From positions 744,001-808,000 of the forward strand of contig NZ_JBHTBN010000001.1 in the NCBI RefSeq assembly GCF_042664795.1: DNA of 64,000 bases, read 5' to 3'. The DNA is from Jejudonia soesokkakensis (lineage in GTDB: Bacteria > Bacteroidota > Bacteroidia > Flavobacteriales > Flavobacteriaceae). Below, one piece after another: positions 16,326 to 24,526 of this stretch (the first letter of the stretch is position 1; every line of letters begins with the position of its first letter). A model generated the notes under the pieces. It was not told the origin of the DNA. It made no database searches and saw only the letters and a program-made list of their open reading frames with translations. The translations under genes were made by a program, and so were the position numbers.

Positions 16326-16649
16326 TTAGGCTGCAAGAAATGCCTCACAAGCTCTTATGCATTCGTCACACGCTTTGGCGCAAGCCTTACAGTGATCATG
16401 GTCGTGTCCTTCGCAAGTGGCTTTGCAGTCTTTACAAACACTGATGCAATAACGTACAAGCCCTTCTACGTTTTTATATTTGGTATGTAATATTTGGGAA
16501 AGACTTGAACATACTTCTGCACATACATGATCTGTGCGAATACAGGTTGCCATATGCTGTACATTGGGTTCGTCAAGGCATGCATCTGCACAATGATTGC
16601 ATGCGTTTATACAATTTCCGAGGATCGATATTAATTGTTCTCTTTTCAT
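16326..16649 (-). CDS. Four-helix bundle copper-binding protein (Csp/DUF326 type)
   Basis: I choose the ATG at 16649 (MKREQLISILGNCINACNHC), 107 residues; the longer frame to 16745 adds an unlikely N-terminus. The protein is a Cys/His-rich four-helix bundle with C-x3-C-x2-C-x3-C and later C-x2-C-x3-C, H-C-x2-C and C-x2-C-x3-C patterns (for example CKDCKATCEGHDHDHCKAC). Such bundles store many Cu(I) ions inside the helix core. No signal peptide, so the cytosolic form is likely. It protects against copper stress; no copper regulator is adjacent. Confidence 0.92.
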   Translation of the reverse strand: MKREQLISILGNCINACNHCADACLDEPNVQHMATCIRTDHVCAEVCSSLSQILHTKYKNVEGLVRYCISVCKDCKATCEGHDHDHCKACAKACDECIRACEAFLAA

Positions 16650-16846
16650 TTTTACTGTTTTTAAATGTATAAATACCACAGTTAAAATAATTTCGTCTTT
16701 ATTTTTTTGTGGAAAGTATTCTAATGTACAAAACCAAAGCCTCATTGGGATGAGGTTTAACGATTTCTAAAGGGAATTATAACAGAAGATTAATAAATAG
16801 TAATTTGCTTAGGAAGGATTATTTAAATACGCCTTCTCTACCTGTG

Positions 16847-16990
16847 TTAGTTAGATTGAAAAGATCCTCGTGTGATACACAAAATACTAAAGTTTATGTT
16901 TTGTGTATTTATATCTTCTGAAAGCGATGGATAACTTTTTTTTAGGGCGTTTTTAATCAGCCAAAAAGGTTCATTAGATCGGATGTCCAT
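16847..16990 (-). pseudogene. Truncated copy of the FAD oxidoreductase N-terminus
   Basis: Reverse frame from ATG 16990 to TAA 16847-16849. The first 27 residues, MDIRSNEPFWLIKNALKKSY then PSLSEDI, closely match the start of the intact FAD oxidoreductase at 14820-16022 (MDIRTNEPFWLIKNAMDTSY, PSLKEDL). Similarity stops before the FAD motif and the remaining 20 residues are unrelated. It is a remnant of a second gene copy or of a gene displaced by recombination. A 7-bp tandem array begins 4 bp beyond its start codon. Confidence 0.85.
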
Positions 16991-16993
16991 AGG

Positions 16994-17056
16994 GTTGTCA
17001 GTTGTCAGTTGTCAGTTGTCAGTTGTCGGTTGTCGGTTGTCGGTTGTGGGTTGTCA
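16994..17056. repeat. Heptamer array GTTGTC(A/G), nine units
   Basis: Nine consecutive 7-bp units: four GTTGTCA, three GTTGTCG, one GTTGTGG and one GTTGTCA. It occupies the short space between the oxidoreductase remnant and the end of the DUF2188 gene. The unit length matches the TGAATAC array at 63524. Confidence 0.97.
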
Positions 17057-17060
17057 TTTA

Positions 17061-17348
17061 CTAGTTTTCTGCGTAACTAATCCGCTCTCGAATGCCTCCA
17101 CTAGCGCGATGAATGATCACATCTGCCTTATGCCGTTTTGCAATAATTTTGGCTTTGTTAATTGCGGTGCTTTGTTTCCTATGTTTTGAGGTAATACGCT
17201 TGTTCCCTTCGCGACGTACCGCCCAATCATCTTTATAAGGCACGACATGTTGATGCCAAGTTCTTTTTAGTTTCCTTTTTCCAAAACTTTGTAGAAAGGT
17301 TTCTATGAGTTCCCGAATGGCATCTGCAATCGTATACTTTTTTGGCAT
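17061..17348 (-). CDS. DUF2188 domain protein
   Basis: I start at ATG 17348 (MPKKYTIADAIRELIETF), 95 residues. After an N-terminal helix comes the DUF2188 module (about 30-95): HQHVVPYKDDWAVRREGNKR, then SKHRKQSTAINKAKIIA and VIIHRASGGIRER. The module resembles the YegP-like fold and is of unknown function; it is basic and may bind nucleic acid. Its 3' end abuts the heptamer array, leaving only 4 bp. Confidence 0.85.
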   Translation of the reverse strand: MPKKYTIADAIRELIETFLQSFGKRKLKRTWHQHVVPYKDDWAVRREGNKRITSKHRKQSTAINKAKIIAKRHKADVIIHRASGGIRERISYAEN

Positions 17349-17403
17349 AACTTCTAGGGTCTTACATGAATACACAGAAAACGTCGTGTCTCTTTCTAAA
17401 TAT

Positions 17404-17916
17404 CTATTTTAAAATACGTTTTCCGGTAGTTACAAATGAAATTCCCTGTTGGCCATAGGTATTGATCATGACCGCTTCAAAAATAGGTTCGTTGGTTCCC
17501 TTTTTTGTTTTCCAGTCAAATACAAAATTAGCGCCAGTTCCGCCTTCTTTATCAATACCATCTATAACAATTTGTACAGTTTCCATGGGATTTATAAAAA
17601 TGGTTTTGTCAAAATACGTGCGTATAGGCTCCCCATGGGTATTGTAATACACAGCCTTGTCTATAAAGAGTTGTTCGTTCAGATTGGGATTGTGAAGACT
17701 TACTGTGACCGTTAAATCACTTTGTTCTTCATCATTTCGCATATAGATTTGAGAATAAATGGATAAAAAAGTACTTCCTGTTTCCAACGAATCTGAAACG
17801 GTCGTTTTTACCGTTCGTTTATCCCAGTTTACAGGATCTGTGGAGCTTAACTCGCGAGGTTGAATACAGGAAATGCAAAGAAGCGTAGGTAAGGCTATAA
17901 AAATGAAATATTTCAT
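17404..17916 (-). CDS. DUF3124 lipoprotein
   Basis: A 170-residue lipoprotein with signal FIALPTLLCISC (Cys 17) and a mature beta-rich domain of the DUF3124 family: TFLSIYSQIYMRNDEEQSDL, then TVSLHNPNLNEQLFIDKA, and the conserved end GTGANFVFDW with EAVMINTYGQQG. Function unknown; periplasmic or outer-membrane attached. It is upstream of the DUF2188 gene (55 bp) in the same direction, so they may be co-transcribed. Confidence 0.85.
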   Translation of the reverse strand: MKYFIFIALPTLLCISCIQPRELSSTDPVNWDKRTVKTTVSDSLETGSTFLSIYSQIYMRNDEEQSDLTVTVSLHNPNLNEQLFIDKAVYYNTHGEPIRTYFDKTIFINPMETVQIVIDGIDKEGGTGANFVFDWKTKKGTNEPIFEAVMINTYGQQGISFVTTGKRILK

Positions 17917-18034
17917 ATGGTTATTTTGATAGGTATAGGTTCTTAAAATATTATTTTTAAAAATACAAATTCATACGAAAAGGATTCCTATATTCATGTT
18001 AAATCGCATTGTACTAGCTATTTCTACGATGAAA

Positions 18035-18066
18035 TAAAAAGGTCGGAATTTCTCCCGACCTTCTCT
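18035..18066 (-). terminator. Terminator after the 176-residue protein gene
   Basis: AAGGTCGG-GAGAAATT-CCGACCTT on the minus strand, an 8-bp stem followed by T-rich sequence, about 45 bp after the stop at 18110. Confidence 0.8.
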
Positions 18067-18109
18067 AAAGAATTACAAAACTAGTAATTCTTACCGCTTT
18101 TATTTATAG

Positions 18110-18640
18110 TTATGCTAAAGCAACTTTTACCGACAATGGTGTTTGAATAATAGATTCTTTATTTAAAATTAGCTGGTTCACGATAGTTTTCCAGTTTTCA
18201 GCAATATCAAGCTCACCATTGACAGGCAGACTATCGTCCTCATTATAAAGGTCAATAAGCTCTATTTCATCAGATTGGATTTTTGTAAACCGTAAACTAA
18301 TGGTATCTACGATATCTTCAAATCCTTTTTCTTTTTTTACACGTGTTGTAGTTTTAGCAACCTCACAGATTCTTACTTGTGTAAGATCAATTTTTTTGGA
18401 GGTTTCAACACCTTCCGCTTTTTTGAAAAAATAAAGTGTTTTTTTAATTTCATCTAGCCCTAATATAAAGGTAGTATGCTCAATGTGTTTCGACATAGAG
18501 CCCTTGTCTTGTTCAATAAGAGATCTTAATCCCTTCAAAAGTGTTTTAGATTGACTCGTTGTATTGAAGCCAATTAATAAAATGGGTACTATAATAAGTG
18601 TAAAAAGTACCACGGTGATAATGATCATTCCTGATTCCAT
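18110..18640 (-). CDS. Membrane-anchored protein of unknown function
   Basis: A 176-residue protein with one N-terminal membrane helix (about 5-27, IIITVVLFTLIIVPILLIGF) and a cytosolic domain (about 50-170). That domain alternates strands and helices, for example KHIEHTTFILGLDEIKKTLY and TISLRFTKIQSDEIELIDLY. It reads like a regulator or PH-like domain but I do not recognise a family. It is followed by a terminator and preceded, in the same direction, by another single-pass protein gene 85 bp upstream. Confidence 0.65.
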   Translation of the reverse strand: MESGMIIITVVLFTLIIVPILLIGFNTTSQSKTLLKGLRSLIEQDKGSMSKHIEHTTFILGLDEIKKTLYFFKKAEGVETSKKIDLTQVRICEVAKTTTRVKKEKGFEDIVDTISLRFTKIQSDEIELIDLYNEDDSLPVNGELDIAENWKTIVNQLILNKESIIQTPLSVKVALA

Positions 18641-18725
18641 TTTTTTATAATTTTTAAAGTAAATTTTAATATGTGAGGGTATGGCTCCTTTAGAGCTATA
18701 CAGTATGAAAAGTTCACAATATTAT

Positions 18726-19178
18726 TTACCAATGGGAATGAAACGGGAAAATACGTTCTTTTATAGTCGCTACCGTAACAGCTGGATCATTTGTAGCTGT
18801 TAATTGCTGAAGCCTTGTGGCCGCAATGCCGTGTTGCGCTACAATTCTTACTTTGTAATGGGAAGAATCTTTAAACGTGACAGGAGTTCCTTCTGAATCG
18901 CTAATCGATACTGAATTTTCTCCGGGAGTATCAATAAAAAATAACACCTTTTGATGCGCTGAAAGGGACTGCAGATTTTCTTGCAATTCAGCGTTTTCAG
19001 AAGAAATAACCGCTATAGTATAGGCACTTGCAGAAAATCCTGCAAGAAGCACCACCAACGAAAAACACACTATATTCTGAAGCTTTTTCAATCTATCAAA
19101 TTTATACCCTAAAAAAATCATTTGCAATCTGGAGTTCAACTCTCCATCTGACTCTGAGTTTGTAATTTTTTTCTCCAA
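18726..19178 (-). CDS. Single-pass membrane protein
   Basis: A 150-residue protein: cytosolic N-terminus of 35 residues, membrane helix at about 37-58 (IVCFSLVVLLAGFSASAYTI), a short coiled coil (SSENAELQENLQSLSAH), and a small beta-rich extracytoplasmic part. No family recognised. Its start lies about 70 bp from a palindrome (19251-19270) that sits between this gene and the divergent gene at 19303. Confidence 0.6.
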   Translation of the reverse strand: MEKKITNSESDGELNSRLQMIFLGYKFDRLKKLQNIVCFSLVVLLAGFSASAYTIAVISSENAELQENLQSLSAHQKVLFFIDTPGENSVSISDSEGTPVTFKDSSHYKVRIVAQHGIAATRLQQLTATNDPAVTVATIKERIFPFHSHW

Positions 19179-19250
19179 AACTCATTAGCAAATTGTATGC
19201 CGATTCGTTTCAGAAATAAAATAAAATAAAGCCAGAAGCTGTTCTCTCAA

Positions 19251-19270
19251 AATACGGCAACTGTCGTATT
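19251..19270. promoter_or_regulatory. Palindrome AATACGGCA-AC-TGTCGTATT, possible operator
   Basis: A near-perfect inverted repeat (one mismatch) in the divergent promoter between 19178 (minus) and 19303 (plus). It matches the palindromes at 20849-20866 and 26623-26640 in length, centre and the core GGCA-N2-TG. See the regulon finding. Confidence 0.6.
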
Positions 19271-19302
19271 GTCTTTTCTGTAGTATGGTGCTAAGTTTCG
19301 GT

Positions 19303-20031
19303 ATGATTAAAAACCTACTGTTTCCAAACAAATACAACATCCTGGTCTGGGCAAACACCCTATTTTTATTAGTCCTATTGCTCTCAGGCTACGCAAGTGC
19401 TATCACGATTGTTCTGGCCTATTTTATGGAAACCATTATTATCGGGCTCTTTCATATACTAAAACTTTGGATTGTTGTTAAAAAAGGAAAGCCGGGTGAT
19501 CCCACAAAGAATGATGGTATGTCAGGGATGGGGGTAATTCCTTTTTTTATCGTTCACTACGGAATGTTTGTCGCCATTCAATCTATTTTTGTCTTCTCAT
19601 TTTTTGCCCACGATTTTCCTGAAATTAAAGAGGCTTTTCATTTAATTGACAATTATACATTCGCGTTACAACTTGATGGCATGCATGCCATTATTGCTTC
19701 TCTAGTCGTTACCAATCTGGGCTATTTTTACACAAATTTTCTCGCTACGGAAAAATACAAGGAATATACGCCAGCGCAATTATTTTTTAAACCCTACGTG
19801 CGCATTTTTATTCAGCAATTTGCGGTGATATTGGCAGGATTTTTCTTTATCATTCTTTCGCAAGGGATTGCAGCAGCTATCTTACTTCTTATTATACGAC
19901 TGCCAGTAGATCTTATCATGGTCGGGATTCATAAAGACTCTAAACCTTTTGAAGCCTACGTAAAAAAACATTCTACCACATACAATCAGTATCTAGAAAC
20001 CAAAAAGAAATACCAAGAATTTTCAGAATAA
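19303..20031 (+). CDS. Polytopic membrane protein (DUF6498-like)
   Basis: I choose the ATG at 19303 (MIKNLLFPNKYNILVWANTL), 242 residues; a frame six codons longer is possible. There are six or seven membrane helices, with the motif ITIVLAYFMETIIIGLFHIL resembling the conserved membrane segment of DUF6498 proteins. Function unknown. The gene has an operator-like palindrome 33 bp before its start, shared in form with other genes of this cluster. Confidence 0.7.
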   Translation: MIKNLLFPNKYNILVWANTLFLLVLLLSGYASAITIVLAYFMETIIIGLFHILKLWIVVKKGKPGDPTKNDGMSGMGVIPFFIVHYGMFVAIQSIFVFSFFAHDFPEIKEAFHLIDNYTFALQLDGMHAIIASLVVTNLGYFYTNFLATEKYKEYTPAQLFFKPYVRIFIQQFAVILAGFFFIILSQGIAAAILLLIIRLPVDLIMVGIHKDSKPFEAYVKKHSTTYNQYLETKKKYQEFSE

Positions 20032-20121
20032 AATTTTTTAAAGGAGTTGCACAGTTTTCAGTTTAAAATACAATATATTGTCAACAATCCGTTTTATATT
20101 AAAATCCCAAATAGTATTACT

Positions 20122-20787
20122 ATGAAAAAGTTACTCCTACTAGTATTGATTTCTGTTGGTATACCATCGTGTTCAAATTTAGATGATGCAGGTCAAATAC
20201 ATTTAGATTTTGAAGAGAGTTTATCAATGCGAATTACCTTAGAAGAAATGAGAAATCAATTTCCTGACAAAGGTTTTTTTAGAAATGCTGCCGATTTATG
20301 CTTTAACTTTGAGTATCCTATAAATGTGGGTTATAATGATGGAAATGAAGTTACCGTTAATGATTTTGATTCCCTTTTAGAGTTGCTGCTTCAGGAAACG
20401 GTAGCAAGTCACATAACTACAGTCGCTTTCCCATTTAATGTCATTCTTGCAGACAGTACAACCCAGACGATTACCAATGAATCAGAATTTCAAATGTTGA
20501 TAGATGATTGCGGGTACGATTTTATTACAGTTGCAGATGTAATGGCAGTTGTTGATGAATGTTTTACCGTAAATTATCCCATAACATTAGTTGTAAATGA
20601 TGAAGAACAGACATTTACTTCTCAGCAAGAAATAGAAGATTATTTTGCAAATAATACTTCAAACATAGTAAGTGTAACCTTCACTTACCCTTTGTCTGTT
20701 ACCTTGGTGAATGATACAGATCCTACTATTATTTCAGATAATTTTGAATTGATACACCTTATCACTACTACTTGTGCAATTGACTAG
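20122..20787 (+). CDS. Lipoprotein with two repeated beta domains
   Basis: I start at ATG 20122 (MKKLLLLVLISVGIPSCSNL), 221 residues, because this gives a clean lipoprotein signal with Cys 17. The mature protein holds two homologous halves: one around CFNFEYPINVGYNDGNEVTV and AFPFNVILADSTTQTI, the second around CFTVNYPITLVVNDEEQTF and TFTYPLSVTLVND. Each half ends with a Cys. Such duplicated C-F-x-x-x-Y-P domains occur in flavobacterial lipoproteins of unknown role, as I recall. A terminator follows. Confidence 0.75.
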   Translation: MKKLLLLVLISVGIPSCSNLDDAGQIHLDFEESLSMRITLEEMRNQFPDKGFFRNAADLCFNFEYPINVGYNDGNEVTVNDFDSLLELLLQETVASHITTVAFPFNVILADSTTQTITNESEFQMLIDDCGYDFITVADVMAVVDECFTVNYPITLVVNDEEQTFTSQQEIEDYFANNTSNIVSVTFTYPLSVTLVNDTDPTIISDNFELIHLITTTCAID

Positions 20788-20807
20788 CACTTGTTGTATA
20801 TAATTTT

Positions 20808-20837
20808 GTAAAGACCTCTATTAGAGGTCTTTTTTTG
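20808..20837 (+). terminator. Terminator after the duplicated-domain lipoprotein
   Basis: AAAGACCTCTA-TT-AGAGGTCTTTTTTT... a stem of about 10 bp with T-run. Confidence 0.9.
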
Positions 20838-20848
20838 GATATCTTAAA

Positions 20849-20866
20849 ATAAGGCAATTGCCCTAT
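20849..20866. promoter_or_regulatory. Palindrome ATAAGGCAATTGCCCTAT, possible operator
   Basis: Inverted repeat with one mismatch, 56 bp before the gene at 20922, followed by GG as in the copy at 26623-26640 (53 bp before its gene). Placement is consistent with activation of a promoter just downstream. Confidence 0.65.
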
Positions 20867-20921
20867 GGTGTTGTAACGGATTGATGTATAGTTTTATAAC
20901 TAACTTTAAACAACACTACTC

Positions 20922-21320
20922 ATGAAAAAAACAATACTACTTATCGCAGCTGCCTTTTTAATGTTGGCGTGTGATGGTTACGGAGAGAAAGTAACCTACG
21001 ACGGTACCGAAGTATATTATAAGGATGCAGCTCTTAAAACAAAAGCCGAAGCAACCGGAGCTTATTTGCAAGAGATGGGATTTACAGATGGAAGTTCAAA
21101 ATCGGTACAGATAACAAAAGATTCAATTTATAACTTTAGAATGGTCGTACAGGAAGGTATGGCGCAAGACTCTACAAGAGATGTAAATTTTATGGCGCTA
21201 GGTTTTTTATTGTCAAAAGATGTCTTTGATGGAGAAAACATTCACTTCGATCTGTGTGATAACACTTTTGAAACGATACGTACCATCCCCATAGAAGGAT
21301 TTAATACAGAAACAGACTAA
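20922..21320 (+). CDS. Small lipoprotein
   Basis: A 132-residue protein with signal LIAAAFLMLACDG (Cys 17). The mature part begins YGEKVTYDGTEVYYKDAAL and contains ATGAYLQEMGFTDGSSKSVQ. No family is recognised with confidence. First gene of a three-gene plus-strand group (20922, 21332, 21670) that carries the palindrome upstream, so it is a candidate target of the cluster's response regulator. Confidence 0.7.
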   Translation: MKKTILLIAAAFLMLACDGYGEKVTYDGTEVYYKDAALKTKAEATGAYLQEMGFTDGSSKSVQITKDSIYNFRMVVQEGMAQDSTRDVNFMALGFLLSKDVFDGENIHFDLCDNTFETIRTIPIEGFNTETD

Positions 21321-21331
21321 CCTAAAATACG

Positions 21332-21670
21332 ATGGGATTTATAGCAACTGGTTTCGCTGTAGCCATTGGTGCGGTTCTCGTTTTCGTGCTCTTTGAATGG
21401 TTACGATTCAAAGCTATACTTACAAATGAGAGTGTATCGATCGTCTACTATATTGTTGGATTGCTCCTTGGCTTAATGGGTTTGTTCTTTAGCTGGATCT
21501 GGGTATATTATGGAGTCCTTTTTTATTCGGTGCCAGCTCTTATAGTCAGTGGCATTTATACCTTGCGAGCTAGTGTGATTTTTAAACGTCCTTTATTTTT
21601 AAAATTAAATATGGCGGTAATTATTATTTCAGTATCTATTTCTATTATTACTTTTTTTATCTATTTATAA
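21332..21670 (+). CDS. Small membrane protein with four hydrophobic segments
   Basis: A 112-residue hydrophobic protein with helices at about 2-24, 38-58, 63-82 and 92-111. No motif recognised. It follows the lipoprotein gene by 11 bp, and its stop codon overlaps the next start (TAATGA), so it is co-translated with the YD-repeat protein. Confidence 0.7.
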   Translation: MGFIATGFAVAIGAVLVFVLFEWLRFKAILTNESVSIVYYIVGLLLGLMGLFFSWIWVYYGVLFYSVPALIVSGIYTLRASVIFKRPLFLKLNMAVIIISVSISIITFFIYL

Positions 21671-22419
21671 TGAAAACTATTCTTATTACATGGTTGTGCT
21701 TCGCATGGTCAACAACAGTCTTTAGTCAGTATACTATTAACATGGAAGTAGCCCCTTTAAATACAGTTCCAAACAAATATACTGCCAATCAGATGGGGTA
21801 TGTGGGTGCTCCCAAAAGGGTCGAAAAGACCTCATACGGTCAGACGTTCGTGTATCATTTTCATAAAGATGGTAGGTTGCAAAGTATCGAATCGCCTTTT
21901 TATGTAAAACCAAGTGAATATGTCTATGATTCTGAAAATAGGCTAATTAAAAACATCACCTATTCAAAAAACGGTGCCTCTGTGAGTTTGTTTACAACCA
22001 ACGATCAAGGTTTTTTATGGACCGATGATATTACAGATGCATCGTATAAAAGATATTTTGAATACAATGATAGCGGATTGCTTTGTAAAGTTTCAGAACC
22101 AGAAGGCTTATTTACCGAATATGAATACGACTCACTGGGGAGAGTGATAAAAGAAATTGGAAACGACTATGTTAATACCTATGAGTATTCGAAAGATCGA
22201 GGGTTTTTAAAAGTGACCAAGACTTCAAAGAGTAAAGACTACGAGAGCGCTCATAATTATTATTATAACAAACAAGGAGTCAACGTTGGAAATGACAAGC
22301 CTGGAAAGCCTCTCGACCTTCCACAATCGCTGGTGGAGGTAGATGCTACTGGCAATGTAACTAAAATAACGTTAGGCTACGGAAGTGTTCTTGAAGAAGC
22401 AAAGTTCACCTATTATTAA
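21670..22419 (+). CDS. Secreted YD-repeat-like protein
   Basis: A 249-residue protein with a signal peptide (1-19, ending STTVFS). The mature part has degenerate RHS/YD-type repeats: YHFHKDGRLQSIES, YVYDSENRLIKNITY, YFEYNDSGLLCKVSE, YEYDSLGRVIKEIG. These form short beta hairpins as in RHS shells, here too few for a full cage. Probably exported to the periplasm or surface. Third gene of the 20922 group, coupled to the membrane protein before it. Confidence 0.8.
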   Translation: MKTILITWLCFAWSTTVFSQYTINMEVAPLNTVPNKYTANQMGYVGAPKRVEKTSYGQTFVYHFHKDGRLQSIESPFYVKPSEYVYDSENRLIKNITYSKNGASVSLFTTNDQGFLWTDDITDASYKRYFEYNDSGLLCKVSEPEGLFTEYEYDSLGRVIKEIGNDYVNTYEYSKDRGFLKVTKTSKSKDYESAHNYYYNKQGVNVGNDKPGKPLDLPQSLVEVDATGNVTKITLGYGSVLEEAKFTYY

Positions 22420-22557
22420 GGATGGGTAAAGGCTTTTTTTCCTGAAAACAATAGGTCATGACAAATTTATGTGGGGGCTTAATAGCATTCAGAAAAGCTT
22501 TAGTTACAAGAAGATTGAATAAATTTAGTATTTTAGTTTCAACGTAACTGACCCACC

Positions 22558-24504
22558 ATGAGATTCTTACTACTAAGCGCACTACTACTGTGCTTCACTG
22601 AAGTTTATGCGCAATCTGCTCAAAAAAAAATTGACAGTTTACTGCAGGTAGCTGAAACCAGTACCGATTCGACGAGACTTCGCATTTATAATAAAGTTAG
22701 TTTCTATTATATTTTTAACGATCCGCCAGCTGCAAAAAACCTTTTGCAAAAGGGAATTCAAGATGCTCAAGAAACCGATATCCCTTTTTCTGAAGCTGAA
22801 CTTACAAACACCTTGGGGATTTATTTTGACGTTTCTGGGAAACAAGACTCTGCCAAATATTATTTTGAAAAGGCTTTAAACATTAGCAAAAGACACGATT
22901 TTAAAATTATCACTGTGATGATTGTCAATAACCTAGGAATGTTTAATTGGAACAAAGGAAATTATCAAGAAGCATTGGCGTATTTTTTTAGTGCGTTAGA
23001 AATGAATAAAACCAATACTACAGATGAAGGAAATGGGACGTATCTTAACAATATAGGGTTGATCTATCAAGAAATGGCAGATTATGACAAAGCCCTTGAG
23101 TATCATAATCAAGCGCTGGAGATACGAAGAAGGCATCAAAAATTAAGTGCCATTCCAGCCTCCTTAAACAACATTGGAATTTGTCACCTTCAGAAAAATG
23201 AACTTGAAAAGGCTGAAACTTTTTTTAAAGAGGCCATCAGTACAGCCCAAGAAGCGAACGAAAATGGGAAGTACTATGATGCGCTGGTCAATCTTTCTAA
23301 TCTGTATGTAAAACAAAAAAAATATGAAAAAGCCATTCCGGGCTATGAAAAAGCGATTGCTGGAAGAGATCAAAATAATATAGACAGAAATGCCAACGTC
23401 ACGCCCATTGCCAATTTAATTTTGGCGTATATAAGTTTAAAAAATACCGAAAGAGCAGAGGAATACATACTGAAAGGAGAAGCGCTACTGGATGAGTTTC
23501 CAGACACTCGTAATGCTTCGGTACTTTTTTATAGAAATGCTTCGGAAGCCTTTTTTTTAACCGGTAATACAGCCAAAGGAAGTGAATATTTAGACAAAGC
23601 CATTACGCTAAGTGAAGAAATCTATTCTGCCGAAAATGCCGAGGCGATCGCCAATCTGGAAACAAAATTTAACGTAGCCGAAAAAGAAGCAGATTTAGCC
23701 ACCACTCGAGCAAATCTCGCAGAAACCGAACTGAAAGTAAAGCAAAGAAATACGATGATTTATGGGGCGTTAGGATTGGCACTCATCTTGGGTTTATTGG
23801 GGTATTTGTTTTACAATCAGCAGAAATTAAAAAACCGACAGTTGGTTAAAGAGGGAGAGTTACAATCGGCCTTGGCTCAAATTGAAACTCAAAATAAACT
23901 ACAAGAACAACGGCTTCGCATCTCTAGAGACCTTCATGATAACATTGGTTCGCAGCTTACTTTTATTATTTCCAGTATTGATTCGTTACAATATGGGTTG
24001 GCTGGATCAGCGCCAAAAACTGTTGAAAAACTATCGGGAATTTCAGCCTTTACTTCGGAAACTATTTATGAACTAAGAGACACTATTTGGGCGATGAATA
24101 AAGATGACATTTCGTTTGAAGACCTTCAAACGCGTATTTCAAACTTTATTAAAAAAGCGAATACGGCTTCAGAAGGAGTTGAGTTTGATTTTAAAATTGC
24201 GGAAGCAATTTCCAAAGCACATACGTTTACCTCAGTCGAAGGTATGAATATCTATCGTATCATTCAGGAGGCAGTCAATAACGCCTTAAAACATTCCGAA
24301 GCTACTACAATAGAAGTGCTTATTTCAGAAAACGAATCGACCTTTATTATCGAAATTAAAGACAATGGGAAGGGTTTTACTCCAGATGAGGTGGCAATGG
24401 GCAATGGGCTTGGCTCCATAAAGAAAAGAGCGAAGGAAATAGGAGGGGAACTAGTGATACTTTCCGAAGAAAAAAAGGGCACTAATGTAATCGTGAAATT
24501 TTAA
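22558..24504 (+). CDS. TPR-containing sensor histidine kinase A
   Basis: A 648-residue kinase: signal peptide (1-19), periplasmic TPR array (about 80-350, for example NNIGLIYQEMADYDKALEYH), coiled coil 365-395, one membrane helix at 400-419, HisKA_3 helix with phospho-acceptor H460 in SRDLHDNIGSQL, and HATPase_c (about 550-648) with N-box EAVNNALKHS and G-box DNGKGF. Full-length. It signals to the LuxR-type regulator at 26956. The next gene is a close paralogue; membrane helix and kinase core are nearly identical, while the TPR sensors differ, so the two probably feed one regulator with different signals. Confidence 0.93.
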   Translation: MRFLLLSALLLCFTEVYAQSAQKKIDSLLQVAETSTDSTRLRIYNKVSFYYIFNDPPAAKNLLQKGIQDAQETDIPFSEAELTNTLGIYFDVSGKQDSAKYYFEKALNISKRHDFKIITVMIVNNLGMFNWNKGNYQEALAYFFSALEMNKTNTTDEGNGTYLNNIGLIYQEMADYDKALEYHNQALEIRRRHQKLSAIPASLNNIGICHLQKNELEKAETFFKEAISTAQEANENGKYYDALVNLSNLYVKQKKYEKAIPGYEKAIAGRDQNNIDRNANVTPIANLILAYISLKNTERAEEYILKGEALLDEFPDTRNASVLFYRNASEAFFLTGNTAKGSEYLDKAITLSEEIYSAENAEAIANLETKFNVAEKEADLATTRANLAETELKVKQRNTMIYGALGLALILGLLGYLFYNQQKLKNRQLVKEGELQSALAQIETQNKLQEQRLRISRDLHDNIGSQLTFIISSIDSLQYGLAGSAPKTVEKLSGISAFTSETIYELRDTIWAMNKDDISFEDLQTRISNFIKKANTASEGVEFDFKIAEAISKAHTFTSVEGMNIYRIIQEAVNNALKHSEATTIEVLISENESTFIIEIKDNGKGFTPDEVAMGNGLGSIKKRAKEIGGELVILSEEKKGTNVIVKF

Positions 24505-24526
24505 AACAAGTAGTATACTAAATAAG

